Source: Acinetobacter corruptisaponis (GTDB lineage Bacteria > Pseudomonadota > Gammaproteobacteria > Pseudomonadales > Moraxellaceae). From it: 64,000 nt of DNA. Positions 36,546 to 45,754 of this stretch are shown here, one piece after another. The DNA lies in NCBI RefSeq assembly GCF_030053775.1, contig NZ_CP125669.1, positions 1,483,962 to 1,547,961 of the forward strand. Reading direction: 5' to 3'. The notes under the pieces were generated by a model. The model ran no database searches, was not told the DNA's origin, and was given only the letters and a program-made list of their open reading frames with translations. Both the position numbers and the translations under genes were made by a program. How positions within the stretch are numbered: the first letter of the stretch is position 1; every line of letters starts with the position of its first letter.

Positions 36546-36572
36546 AAAAAACCTGCTGATGCAGGTTTTTTT
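36546..36572. terminator. Bidirectional terminator between the chromate operon and sbmA
   Basis: AAAAACCTGC-TGAT-GCAGGTTTTTTT lies between convergent genes, with A and T runs on both sides. Confidence 0.9.
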
Positions 36573-36585
36573 ATTATTGAATGAC

Positions 36586-37785
36586 TTAATCTTTATCAAG
36601 AATAGATTCAAATGCTTTTAAACGTTTGTGAATGGATAATAATTCAATAATGGTTTTCCATGAGCTGATTAAGTATTGGAAAGATTCACGCACTTTATCA
36701 AAAATGTTACTGATTTGGTTAATTAAGCCCAGTGTCATTTTACCCGCAGCAATCGCAGGAAATAACACCACTAAGCTATATAAAATATCCAGTTGCTTAT
36801 ACCAGATTGCGACCAAGTTAAAATAGGCATAATGGAAATAAAGCTTGAAATAGTTATATCGGACACGGCTAAACAATTCTTTCAAGGTAAGCGGGTCAGC
36901 ACGATTTTCATGGTCTTCACCATAGACCAACTCTTTACGGTAAGCCGCCTCAACCTTTTGATTATTAAATTGTAGGCCTGGTAATTTCTGACCTACGATC
37001 ATTAACACTACAGTTCCGACCACAGCCCAGACAATTGCCGCCCATACCAGTGAATGTTCAATCTCACCCACAATTGGAAGCACTGGCACTTTTTCAGAGA
37101 TTTTAAATAATAACGGCAGGAACGCGATCAACACCATCACCGACTTAATCAGTTCAACCCCCAGATCTTCCATAATGGTGGCAAAACGCATGGTATCCTC
37201 CTGAATACGTTGCGAAGCCCCCTCGACATGGCGAAGCTGATCCCAGTTTGCAGTGTAGTATTCATTCATGGCGGTACGCCAACGGAACACATAATGGCTG
37301 GTAAAGAATGCATTGATCACCGCAAATGTGACAGCAATCATCGCGATATAAAGGAATGTCAATGTACCTGTATAAAGGTCATTGATATCACCGCCGCCAT
37401 CACTCAGCATCTTTTGGATCATGTCCCAGAATGGGCCATACCATGCATTGATCGCAACGCTGACCTGTACCCCAAACCAGATATTAAACAGGATAAAGGC
37501 TGAACCCCAGATTGACCACTTCTGCCATTTGTTATCAGAAAGGAATCGCCAGAACCCTGCAAATAAGGCGGTTGAAAGCAGAAACCAGAGATAGAACCAA
37601 ATAAATGCAGGTGACCAGAAACGGCTCACCCCAATTGGCAACTCTGCTTCAGCATAGCCCTTGGGGAACCCCAGATATTCACCCCATCCATGACCACCTG
37701 TGTACCAGAGCAGCATGTTCAGGGCCAACCATACCACCACCGAGATAAAAAATGGACGTGGGTTAGGAAAAAATGATTTAAACAT
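36586..37785 (-). CDS. sbmA: SbmA/BacA-type peptide antibiotic transporter
   Basis: 399 residues from the ATG at 37785 ([19 protein letters not shown]), which matches the SbmA start; four codons of TTG-started extension lack spacing for the AAGGA. About seven membrane helices are seen, with the conserved [13 protein letters not shown] and [15 protein letters not shown] segments. SbmA uses the proton gradient to import peptides such as microcins B17 and J25, proline-rich antimicrobial peptides and bleomycin. Copy B of the structured repeat ends 97 bp upstream of its start. Confidence 0.94.
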   Translation of the reverse strand: MFKSFFPNPRPFFISVVVWLALNMLLWYTGGHGWGEYLGFPKGYAEAELPIGVSRFWSPAFIWFYLWFLLSTALFAGFWRFLSDNKWQKWSIWGSAFILFNIWFGVQVSVAINAWYGPFWDMIQKMLSDGGGDINDLYTGTLTFLYIAMIAVTFAVINAFFTSHYVFRWRTAMNEYYTANWDQLRHVEGASQRIQEDTMRFATIMEDLGVELIKSVMVLIAFLPLLFKISEKVPVLPIVGEIEHSLVWAAIVWAVVGTVVLMIVGQKLPGLQFNNQKVEAAYRKELVYGEDHENRADPLTLKELFSRVRYNYFKLYFHYAYFNLVAIWYKQLDILYSLVVLFPAIAAGKMTLGLINQISNIFDKVRESFQYLISSWKTIIELLSIHKRLKAFESILDKD

Positions 37786-37881
37786 CGTGCTTAACAATCC
37801 TTGTTGTGTTGCAATTGACGCAAGTACGTCATCCTATAACCTCAAACTTAACTTTGTCTGATAGAAAGTTTAATGAATTTC

Positions 37882-38163
37882 AGGGTCTATTAACATTTCA
37901 TCTATATCTTGCGTTATAGGCTAAAATCACTCAAACAAGACATGAAACGTAGGCAATGGCGGCCCCCTTGTCAAGTTTCATAACGAAGTTTGAGGCAGTT
38001 TTAGCCATAACCCTACGGGACAGGGATATTTTTGCCGCTACAGCGTTATGTCTTGCTCACTTAGAATCACTAAGTTTCGCAAAACATGCCTTGTACCGCC
38101 TAAAAAATGTCCTCTGTCGCAATGAGAGCTGAAAGCTCGCAAGATGAGATGTCAATAGACCCT
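37882..38163 (+). repeat. Structured MITE-like repeat, copy B
   Basis: A 282-bp non-coding element, the inverted counterpart of 20087-20356. Its ends AGGGTCTATTAACATTTCATC and the inverted AGGGTCTATTGACATCTCATC agree at 19 of 21 bases. The central part, including a stretch of more than 25 identical bases around TTGTCAAGTTTCATAACGAA, is shared with copy A. Near the right end it has a 16-base excess that contains its own hairpin GAGAGCT-GAA-AGCTC. It lies between the patatin gene and sbmA. Confidence 0.85.
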
Positions 38164-38274
38164 ACTTATTTACCTTCTTTCTCAATTTTTTCATAGCTTT
38201 TTGACGAGTATTTACAATTTGTTTAGGTCAACGAAACAATTTTGAGCCTGTTACTCTCTGTATCCATATAAACC

Positions 38275-39252
38275 TTAGGGATTTAATGGACTGGTCTTTA
38301 AGGCAAAATCTTGCTGAGCAAATTGTGCAGCGTTTTTCTTGCTTTGAATGGCGAGCTCAATTTCAGAAAGCTTTGACTGAGCTGCATCAATCCCTGCCTG
38401 CATGGTCATTTCACGTCCCTTAATATCAAAAATATGGGCCTTTTCACGCAAGTCAGGTTGAATCACCACATCCGCATCTTTCAGCTCTTCTTCAGCCAGA
38501 CGGCCCTGCATAATATTAATATTCTGGTTAAACAAGCCCCAGACATTGGTGGTTTCCGTGTGGATCGGCTGGGCCAGAATATCCACCGCAATTACCACAT
38601 CCGCCCCTAGGTCACGTGCAACCTGAACAGGCACAGGACTCACCAGCCCGCCATCAACATATTCAACATCATGAATTTTGGTGGGTACAAACATGCTGGG
38701 GATTGAGGCCGAGGCACGAACCGCCTGTCCAGTATTGCCATAGTTAAATACTGTTCTGCTGCCATCCTTAAGTTCGGTTGCCACCACATACATTGGAATC
38801 TTGAGCTTCTGCAAGGGCGTGTTATGTACCTGCTGGTTGATATAGTCCTCAACCTTTTTACCGTTAAAAAACCCTTTTAAGCTGACATTGACATCACGAA
38901 CGTCATTGGCTTTCAACTTTAGGGCAATGTCACGCAACTCGGCGGCGGTTTTGCCACTGGCATAGATTGAACCAACGATACTTCCAGCACTCGTACCAAC
39001 AATAAAGTCTGGACGAATCCCCTGTTGTTCCAGCACTTCTATCACCCCAATATGGGCATAGCCACGTGCACCACCACTCCCCAAAACCAAAGCGATCACG
39101 GGACGTTTTTGCTGTTGTTTGATATAGCTATAAGGCTGGCTCACCACTTGTGCCTGGGCATCTTCAATCGCTGGACGTAAATGTGAGGTTGTTTGACAAC
39201 CTGTTAAAATGATTACTGAAAGCCCAAGTATGCATGATTTAAGCCGTTTCAT
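38275..39252 (-). CDS. Patatin-like phospholipase lipoprotein
   Basis: 325 residues. A lipobox LTGC (Cys19) marks it as a lipoprotein. The patatin domain follows: an oxyanion loop GSGGARGYAHIG (58-69), the nucleophile Ser88 in GTSAG, and the dyad Asp200 in VDGG. It is an RssA/YchK-type serine hydrolase, probably acting on phospholipids or lysophospholipids at the membrane facing the periplasm. Residues after about 260 form a basic helical tail. No operon partner is obvious. Confidence 0.9.
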   Translation of the reverse strand: MKRLKSCILGLSVIILTGCQTTSHLRPAIEDAQAQVVSQPYSYIKQQQKRPVIALVLGSGGARGYAHIGVIEVLEQQGIRPDFIVGTSAGSIVGSIYASGKTAAELRDIALKLKANDVRDVNVSLKGFFNGKKVEDYINQQVHNTPLQKLKIPMYVVATELKDGSRTVFNYGNTGQAVRASASIPSMFVPTKIHDVEYVDGGLVSPVPVQVARDLGADVVIAVDILAQPIHTETTNVWGLFNQNINIMQGRLAEEELKDADVVIQPDLREKAHIFDIKGREMTMQAGIDAAQSKLSEIELAIQSKKNAAQFAQQDFALKTSPLNP

Positions 39253-39352
39253 ATGCAGTTGTTGCCATATTTACTGTGTTTCCAGCTTAAATTTTAGCTC
39301 TGCCCAGCCTGAAATGCTGTATCAGTTTTTTTGCTGCTGTGACTGGCAATTC

Positions 39353-39380
39353 ATAAAAAAGCCCCTCGAAAGGAGCTTCT
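39353..39380 (-). terminator. Terminator of the AGCS symporter gene
   Basis: On the minus strand AAGCTCCT-TTCG-AGGGGCTT is followed by TTTT, 8 bases after the stop codon. Confidence 0.85.
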
Positions 39381-39387
39381 ATCAAAA

Positions 39388-40863
39388 TCACCAGATATCT
39401 GAACCAACTTTTTTCTTTAGTTCAGGATATTGATCAATCTTGAACTCTGGTTCCTTAATACCTTTCTTAAGCTGAGAGGTATAGTCTTTCAGCAAAGTGC
39501 GTGCCATTGGAGTTAACAGCAGGATTGCCACAAGGTTGATGGTCGCCATGATACCCATAAACAAGTCCGCCATCGACCAAACCAATGGAACGCTGCCAAT
39601 CGCACCAAAATACACCATCACCAATACAAAAATGCGGAAGATGAACATCGCTTTCGGACTGTTATTGATAAACTGCACATTGCTTTCCGCATAGGCATAG
39701 TTACCCAGTACTGCTGAATAACAGAACAGGAACAACAGGATCGCAAGGAAGTCACCACCCCAGCTTCCCACCTGGGATTCCAAGGCACGCTGGGTCAGTT
39801 CAACACCGACAAAGCCTGCATCGTGGTAGACACCCGACACCAGAATGATAATTGCGGTACTGGTACATACAATAAAGGTATCAACAAAAACACCCAGCAT
39901 TTGCACAAGCCCCTGGTTCACAGGATGCTTTACATCCGATGCCGCTGCCGCATTTGGTGCAGAACCCATACCCGCTTCGTTTGAGAACAGGCCACGCTTG
40001 ATTCCCTGCATCATGGCCATAGAGATCATGGCACCAAAGAAACCACCTGCTGCCGCATTAAACTGGAATGCTTCAGTGAAGATCAGCCTAAAAATACCTG
40101 GCAGCAATTCATAGTTGCTTATGGCAATGTACAGGGCAACCGCTAAATAAAGCCCAGCCTTTAAGGGTACAAACATTTCCGCAAATTTGGCGATACGCTT
40201 GATTCCCCCAAAGATTGCAATTGCAACCATCACCACCAGCGCCAGCCCCACCCATGAGATTTCCAGATCAACAGCACCTAGATGGACAATTGGGTTGGCC
40301 TTGTCCCAACCCCATGCATGGGAAGAAGCATTGGCAATGGCATTGATCTGAACAGAGTTAAATACAAAACCGTAGGTAAAGATCAGTGCAAGCGCAAAGA
40401 CAACACCAAAGGCCTTACTGCGTAACCCTTTGGTAATGTAGTAGGCTGGCCCTCCCCGAAACTGCTGGGTATTGTTGTCCCTGACTTTAAATAGCTGAGC
40501 CAGTGATGATTCAATAAAAGCGGAACTCATACCAAGTACTGCGGTAAACCACATCCAGAATACAGCACCTGGCCCACCAACGGCGATTGCAATTGCAACG
40601 CCTGCGATATTTCCCACACCAACACGACTTGCCAGGCCCGTTACAAAGGCCTGAAACGGTGTCAGGCCATGCATATCCTTTTCCGCCTTACGGCTTCCCT
40701 TCATCACCTTGATGCTATGAAAGAACATTCGGATCTGTACGGCTTTGGTTGCCACTGTATAAAAGATACCCACTGCCAGTAGAAAAATAACCAGGAAATC
40801 CCATAGGGGATCATTGAAAAAACTAACCCAGGCCATCAGGGTGTCATTTAATTTTTCATTCAT
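39388..40863 (-). CDS. Alanine/glycine:cation symporter (AGCS family)
   Basis: 491 residues from the ATG at 40863. Many membrane helices, with the AGCS signatures GLTPFQAFVTGLASRVGVGNIAGVAIAIAVGGPGAVFWMW and RGLFSNEAGMGSAPNAAAAS. The family moves alanine or glycine with sodium. It lies near gltS, another sodium-coupled amino acid carrier, but each gene has its own terminator. A palindrome upstream (40886-40903) may be an operator. Confidence 0.93.
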   Translation of the reverse strand: MNEKLNDTLMAWVSFFNDPLWDFLVIFLLAVGIFYTVATKAVQIRMFFHSIKVMKGSRKAEKDMHGLTPFQAFVTGLASRVGVGNIAGVAIAIAVGGPGAVFWMWFTAVLGMSSAFIESSLAQLFKVRDNNTQQFRGGPAYYITKGLRSKAFGVVFALALIFTYGFVFNSVQINAIANASSHAWGWDKANPIVHLGAVDLEISWVGLALVVMVAIAIFGGIKRIAKFAEMFVPLKAGLYLAVALYIAISNYELLPGIFRLIFTEAFQFNAAAGGFFGAMISMAMMQGIKRGLFSNEAGMGSAPNAAAASDVKHPVNQGLVQMLGVFVDTFIVCTSTAIIILVSGVYHDAGFVGVELTQRALESQVGSWGGDFLAILLFLFCYSAVLGNYAYAESNVQFINNSPKAMFIFRIFVLVMVYFGAIGSVPLVWSMADLFMGIMATINLVAILLLTPMARTLLKDYTSQLKKGIKEPEFKIDQYPELKKKVGSDIW

Positions 40864-40885
40864 CACTTATTCGCTTTAGATATTT

Positions 40886-40903
40886 TATGTACGACCGTAC
40901 ATA
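40886..40903. promoter_or_regulatory. Candidate operator upstream of the AGCS gene
   Basis: TATGTAC-GACC-GTACATA, a perfect 7-bp inverted repeat with a 4-base centre, starts 23 bases before the AGCS start codon. The size and the TACG/CGTA core recall TetR- or GntR-type sites. No regulator gene is adjacent. Confidence 0.45.
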
Positions 40904-40926
40904 TACGATAACAATGGATGAATCAA

Positions 40927-40948
40927 AAAAGCCCCATATGGGGCTTTT
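40927..40948 (-). terminator. Terminator of gltS
   Basis: AAAAGCCCCAT joined to its exact complement ATGGGGCTTTT, directly after the gltS stop on the minus strand. Confidence 0.88.
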
Positions 40949-40956
40949 GATCCGAA

Positions 40957-42192
40957 TTAGACAAAGAATTTTAAAATGAGTTGAATGACAGTTGCATTGA
41001 TCAAGTCAACAAAGAACGCGCCACACAGCGGCACAATCAGGAATGCTTTATGGGACGGGCCATACATATTGGTAATCGCCTGCATGTTTGCAACCGCAGT
41101 GGGTGTTGCTCCCATACCAAAACCACAATGACCTGCCGCCAACACGGCAGCATCATAGTTTTTACCCATAACACGGAACGTCACGAATGCGGCATATAAC
41201 GCCATCGTGAGGGTTTGCGCACCCAGAATCACCACCAAAGGCCCAGCCAAATCTGCCAGTTGCCATAATTTGAGTGAAAGCAGGGCCATAGCCAAATAAA
41301 GGGATAATGAGGCATTCCCAAAAACATCAATTGCACGGTCAAAAATATCAACCTTTAATATGCTTTCCAGAATGTTGCGCAAAACAACACCACCGCCCAA
41401 TGCCCAGACAAAAGTTGGCAGCTCAAACCAGGTGCCTTTGCTATAACCTGTCATAAACTCGGCAAATGCCAGACATGCAGCAAACAGACCCAGTGTGGTA
41501 ATGGCATTATCCGCAGTAATCAAACGGACTTGATGTGGATTTTCAAATGGCGCAAGTTCATCAGGATGCTGGTCGAGATGGGTATCACGATTCTTGATCT
41601 CGGAAGAGGTTTTTGCATGGGCAAGGTTATAACGGTTAATCAGCAGCTTGGCCAATGGACCGCCGATAATCCCACCAATAATCAGGCCGAAAGTTGCACT
41701 TGCCATACCCAATGCCAAAGCGCCTTGAATACCATGCTGGGTTTCAAGGATTTCACCCCATGCACCTGCGGTTCCATGACCACCTGTCAAGGTAATTGAA
41801 CCAGCAATCAGGCCAACCAATGGATCAATACCCAACAAGGTTGCCAGACTCATCCCAACCGCATTCTGCACCACAATGAATGAGGCAACACAGACCAGAA
41901 AAATGACTAATCCAATACCACCCTCTTTGAGCTTCATAAAGTTGGCACTTAGACCAATGGAAGCAAAGAAGATCAGCATAAAACTAGTCTGTAATTCGGT
42001 ACTGAATACAATACTGTAGCCCCAGAGTGAATGCACCAGCAGGGAAACCACTGCTGCCACCAAACCGCCTGCGACAGGTTCAGGAATATTGTAGCGTCTT
42101 AAGAAATCAATTTTGTTGACCAGTAAACGTCCCAATAACAGAACGATCACTGCCGAAATTAGTGTGTAGAAACCATTAAAAGTAAATTCCAT
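40957..42192 (-). CDS. gltS: Sodium/glutamate symporter
   Basis: 411 residues with two inverted sets of helices. GltS signatures are the N-terminal MEFTFNGFYTLISAVIVLLLGRLL, ITLTGGHGTAGAWGE in the first half and AAGHCGFGMGATPTAVANM in the second; the two G-rich loops form the ion and substrate path. It imports L-glutamate with sodium at the inner membrane. A 51-aa gene ends 17 bases upstream on the same strand and is probably co-transcribed. Confidence 0.95.
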   Translation of the reverse strand: MEFTFNGFYTLISAVIVLLLGRLLVNKIDFLRRYNIPEPVAGGLVAAVVSLLVHSLWGYSIVFSTELQTSFMLIFFASIGLSANFMKLKEGGIGLVIFLVCVASFIVVQNAVGMSLATLLGIDPLVGLIAGSITLTGGHGTAGAWGEILETQHGIQGALALGMASATFGLIIGGIIGGPLAKLLINRYNLAHAKTSSEIKNRDTHLDQHPDELAPFENPHQVRLITADNAITTLGLFAACLAFAEFMTGYSKGTWFELPTFVWALGGGVVLRNILESILKVDIFDRAIDVFGNASLSLYLAMALLSLKLWQLADLAGPLVVILGAQTLTMALYAAFVTFRVMGKNYDAAVLAAGHCGFGMGATPTAVANMQAITNMYGPSHKAFLIVPLCGAFFVDLINATVIQLILKFFV

Positions 42193-42209
42193 ATTTTATT
42201 CCATTTATT

Positions 42210-42365
42210 CTATTTGTTATGTAGATGAACAAGCGCTGTAACGATGGCGCGAAAGTGCTGCATCTGTTCTTGCCCACTGGCAGCATAGGCATTGTTCATC
42301 ATGGAAGTTGCAACGGTTATTGCCAAGTCCTGAATAAATGGCTTACGGATGAGAGGTAAACTCAT
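42210..42365 (-). CDS. Small protein of unknown function upstream of gltS, 51 aa
   Basis: A 51-residue frame with AGGAG and correct spacing before an ATG at 42363-42365. It reads MSLPLIRKPFIQDLAI, then TVATSMMNNAYAASGQEQMQ and ends HFRAIVTALVHLHNK. It is weakly hydrophobic and probably one or two amphipathic helices; the AYAAS stretch resembles a signal cleavage site but no hydrophobic core precedes it. The strong ribosome site and the 17-bp gap to gltS support a real gene, perhaps translationally coupled to the transporter. I do not recognise the family. Confidence 0.6.
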   Translation of the reverse strand: MSLPLIRKPFIQDLAITVATSMMNNAYAASGQEQMQHFRAIVTALVHLHNK

Positions 42366-42785
42366 GAGAAGCTCCTGTATCTGGTGTATATTTCAACATT
42401 TTCCACAGGCATAAAATTGGATAAATTCGATATGCCTGAGCTAGAAAATTCCCCTCACCGTGTTAGCAAGGAAAGCCTAATCAATTTTAAAAAAGGGCGT
42501 ATTATGCATAAATTTAGAATATTGTGTGTATTTTTTTATTCTAGGGGCAATCACAGCCCTAATATATATCAATAAATATTACTTCTATTTCATTGTGTTA
42601 CAAATACATTTAATTTTCACATAAAGAAACAAAAGAATAAAAATATATCTGTTTTTATAAGGCAGACCTCATTTAGATATTTTTTAGCCAAAATCCAATC
42701 TACGACTAAAAAGTCATCTGCAAAACTCATTTATTACTTTATAGTCTCATTCCATGAGAAAGACCATAAAAGATGAGGAATTTTT
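42366..42785. other. Intergenic region before the nitroreductase gene
   Basis: About 420 bases. One 63-codon frame (42384-42575, plus strand) has no ribosome site or protein-like pattern and is probably chance. The end holds GAGGAA, the nitroreductase ribosome site. No repeat, operator or hairpin is strong enough to call. Confidence 0.5.
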
Positions 42786-43490
42786 ATGAACACGGAACAA
42801 GTCCGCTATGTCGATGATGCCATTACATCCCGCCATTCAGTACGTGCGTTTCTGGATACCCCTGTTGAAACCCAAACCATTAAGGATATTTTGGCGGTTG
42901 CCAGTCGAGCACCGTCTGGTACAAATACACAGCCGTGGAAAGTGTATGTGGTGACAGGTAAAAAACGAGCTGAAATGATTGACCGTGTTTGTAAGGCACA
43001 AATGGAAATGTTTCAAAAGCCAGAACTCGCTGGGCAGTATCAGGAAACCTTTGCTTATTATCCTGAAACCTGGATTTCACCTTTTATTGATCGCCGCCGT
43101 GAAAATGGCTGGGGACTCTATGGTTTGCTGGGGATTCAAAAAGGGGAAAAGGAAAAAATGGCGGCACAGCAACTGCGTAACTACCAGTTGTTTGATGCAC
43201 CTGTTGCCCTATATTTCACCGTGAACAAGGCAATGGGCATTGGTTCAAAAATGGATATTTCCATGATGATCCAGAATGTGATGGTTGCAGCTAAGGCACG
43301 GGGCTTGGATACCTGTCCACAAGCCGCATGGAACCATTTCCATCCAATCGTACTGGATGTGCTTGGCGCACCTGACGATGAAGAATTGGTGTGCACTGTT
43401 GCCTTGGGCTATGCAGACCCCGACCATATTGTAAATACCTTTATTACACCACGCGAAGCTGTTGAAAACTTTACTGTATTTGTGGATTAG
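42786..43490 (+). CDS. Nitroreductase-family flavoprotein
   Basis: 234 residues with GAGGAA before the ATG. The FMN-binding pattern RHSVRAFLDTPV, ASRAPSGTNTQPWKVYVVTG and the C-terminal CTVALGYADPD are of the nitroreductase type. It would reduce nitroaromatics, quinones or similar with NAD(P)H in the cytoplasm; the native substrate is unknown. It is not in an obvious operon. Confidence 0.88.
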   Translation: MNTEQVRYVDDAITSRHSVRAFLDTPVETQTIKDILAVASRAPSGTNTQPWKVYVVTGKKRAEMIDRVCKAQMEMFQKPELAGQYQETFAYYPETWISPFIDRRRENGWGLYGLLGIQKGEKEKMAAQQLRNYQLFDAPVALYFTVNKAMGIGSKMDISMMIQNVMVAAKARGLDTCPQAAWNHFHPIVLDVLGAPDDEELVCTVALGYADPDHIVNTFITPREAVENFTVFVD

Positions 43491-43583
43491 AATCATTTAA
43501 CCTTATTTCTCCCTTTGATATTCATCGGGAGAAAGCTTAATAAAAGCAATAAAAATCATTTATTTAAAATATTAGGGGTCTCC

Positions 43584-44432
43584 ATGTCAAATTCCAGAGA
43601 GTTGTTTAGGCTCTACCCAGCTGTATTACTTCTTTTCTTATCCTCCACAGCCTCTCATGCTGAAGAAACGCAGGAGTCCTCAGTACCAAGTGAGATAGAA
43701 CAATCTTCAGTACAAAGCCAATACCAACAGGAACTTCATGAAAAGATTAAACGGGCAAGAGAGGCCGCACGACAACAAACTGAACAGCAACTCCAAGAAC
43801 AACAAGCGATACAAGAACAAAGGATTGAGCAATTAACACAGCCTAAAACCACTACAACGACTGAATATGTACGTATCGAATCCACTCAACCAGCAGAAGC
43901 AGCTCCAGTACAACCAGCGAACATGACTGAAACAAAGAGTTCAGGTGGTTTCCCATTCTTTTTTATTATTGCCTTTGGGATTTTAGGATTTATTGGATGG
44001 AAATTTTTTAAAAACAGCGATCAATCTCATACCAGAAAACGTAATCGGCCTACCCCTCAAAGACCGAATGGGTCAGGGCATAGCACACATTCACAACAAA
44101 ATCAGCAACAAACCCAGAATTCATCTTCACAACAGCACAATGAACAACATTCATCTCATACTCATTCAACACAACAGCAAGCACCACTTCAAACCAGTGA
44201 CCGAGTCAAAACTGTTCTAGATGACTTCTTTTCAGCAGAACCACAAATTCCAATGGCGTACAGACAGCAGCTCAATGATACTCATCTAGATTTTACTGCC
44301 GAAAGCCTACATCGTCTTGATCAGATATTATCCTTAATAAAAAAACAAACTAAGCCTGATTATGCACAATATTGTGAGGAACAGCCTTATCAGCAATTTG
44401 TGATTTTTTGCGGTCTCTATATGCAATTTTAA
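43584..44432 (+). CDS. Membrane-anchored Q/H-rich protein of unknown function
   Basis: 282 residues from the ATG at 43584, after GGGG. Residues 1-26 are a signal peptide ending SHA. A Gln/Glu-rich coiled coil follows (QSQYQQELHEKIKRAREAARQQTEQQLQ). A single membrane helix FPFFFIIAFGILGFIGWKFF is near residue 125, then a low-complexity tail of Gln, His, Ser and Asn, and a folded C-terminal region (DRVKTVLDDFFSAEPQIPMAYRQQL). The order is periplasmic coiled coil, one helix, then cytoplasmic tail. No known domain is recognised. Confidence 0.6.
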   Translation: MSNSRELFRLYPAVLLLFLSSTASHAEETQESSVPSEIEQSSVQSQYQQELHEKIKRAREAARQQTEQQLQEQQAIQEQRIEQLTQPKTTTTTEYVRIESTQPAEAAPVQPANMTETKSSGGFPFFFIIAFGILGFIGWKFFKNSDQSHTRKRNRPTPQRPNGSGHSTHSQQNQQQTQNSSSQQHNEQHSSHTHSTQQQAPLQTSDRVKTVLDDFFSAEPQIPMAYRQQLNDTHLDFTAESLHRLDQILSLIKKQTKPDYAQYCEEQPYQQFVIFCGLYMQF

Positions 44433-44435
44433 TAT

Positions 44436-45647
44436 TTAAGCAGCAGTATTCATCTGCTTACCCACTTTAAAGATCGCAAATAGTCCCGCACTGGTAAACA
44501 TCAACATCATCAATCCCATATTGAGTGATGCTTTCCAAATCAGGAAGTTTAAAATTACCCCACCCAGCAAACCGCAGGCGAATTGCATACTGCCCATGAT
44601 CGCACTGGCTGTTCCTGCCCTTGCACCCTGTTTCGACATCGCCAAAGCCATTGCATTAGGCCCAGTTAGGCCAATCCCTGAGACGACCAGACATAAACCT
44701 GACATTAACAGCCAAAGTGGCGCGTGGTTCATCAAGCCAGCACTGACCACAATCACTGCGCCAAAACATTGAATTGTCCCACTTAAGCGCAAGCGCGGAA
44801 AAATGTCCATGCGGGTATTGAGATGTTTATTCAGTGAGGACATCAGCATAATTCCACCAGCATTCAGCGCAAAAGCATAGGAAAATTGCTGCTGTGACAA
44901 TCCATACTGTCCCATAAACACGGCGGAGGCAGAGCTGATGTAACAGAACAATGCCGCACCAGTCAGACAGCCTGCAAACATTGGCTTTCTAAAACTTTCA
45001 TCTTTTAAGATTGCGGCGTAAAGGGTCGTCACCTGATAAAGAGACAAATTTAAACGGCGTTCTACAGGCAAGGATTCCTTAAAGAAGAAATGTACACACA
45101 ACCAGCAGATTACCCCAATCACCGCCAAAGTGATAAAAATAGCCTGCCACGGGAAAAATGTTAGAATCCAGGCGCCAAACATAGGTGCAAGAATCGGTGC
45201 CAGTCCCATCACAATCATCATGCTGGAAAAGGCCTGCGCAGACCCCTGCATATCCAGACGATCACGGATGGCGGCTCTGGCAATCACCACCCCGACACAA
45301 CCGCCCAAAGCCTGAAAAATCCGAGCAGCGATTAAAACCCATTCATTGCTCACAAAAACACAGGCCAAACTGGCAACCACATACAAGGCCAAGCCAAAAT
45401 ATAAGGGGGTTTTGCGCCCAATACGGTCACTTACAGGCCCATAAATCAGTTGTCCAATCGCAAGTCCCAGAAAATATGCAGGTAAGGTATTGGCAATCAT
45501 CTGCATACTTACCCCAAACTCATCCGCCATTTGTGGCAGCGCGGGTAAATACATATCAATGGATAACGGCCCCAAAGCGGTCAATAAAGCCAGCAATAAT
45601 ATCCATGCTGTTGAATATTGACGCTGACGGGGTTGCTCTGCCTGCAT
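44436..45647 (-). CDS. Bcr/CflA-family drug efflux MFS transporter
   Basis: 403 residues and 12 helices. The family start LTALGPLSIDMYLPALPQMADEFGV and motif A LIYGPVSDRIGRKTPLYFGL are present, as is the cytoplasmic loop-4 region CVHFFFKESLPVERR. Bcr/CflA proteins export bicyclomycin, chloramphenicol, cysteine and other compounds by proton antiport. Substrate cannot be predicted. It stands convergent with the Q/H-rich gene, only 3 bases apart, with no clear terminator. Confidence 0.9.
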   Translation of the reverse strand: MQAEQPRQRQYSTAWILLLALLTALGPLSIDMYLPALPQMADEFGVSMQMIANTLPAYFLGLAIGQLIYGPVSDRIGRKTPLYFGLALYVVASLACVFVSNEWVLIAARIFQALGGCVGVVIARAAIRDRLDMQGSAQAFSSMMIVMGLAPILAPMFGAWILTFFPWQAIFITLAVIGVICWLCVHFFFKESLPVERRLNLSLYQVTTLYAAILKDESFRKPMFAGCLTGAALFCYISSASAVFMGQYGLSQQQFSYAFALNAGGIMLMSSLNKHLNTRMDIFPRLRLSGTIQCFGAVIVVSAGLMNHAPLWLLMSGLCLVVSGIGLTGPNAMALAMSKQGARAGTASAIMGSMQFACGLLGGVILNFLIWKASLNMGLMMLMFTSAGLFAIFKVGKQMNTAA

Positions 45648-45754
45648 AATACTGTACTTTTCATGTTAATCATGTTTGCAAGCTTAGCATCCTTACTGTA
45701 TTTGTGCATAATATGAGTGATAAAATCGATTGAAGAATACAAAAAGGATCAACC

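Noticed and set aside
42384..42575. 63-codon frame upstream of the nitroreductase gene
   Set aside because: No ribosome site and no recognisable protein pattern; AT-rich chance frame.
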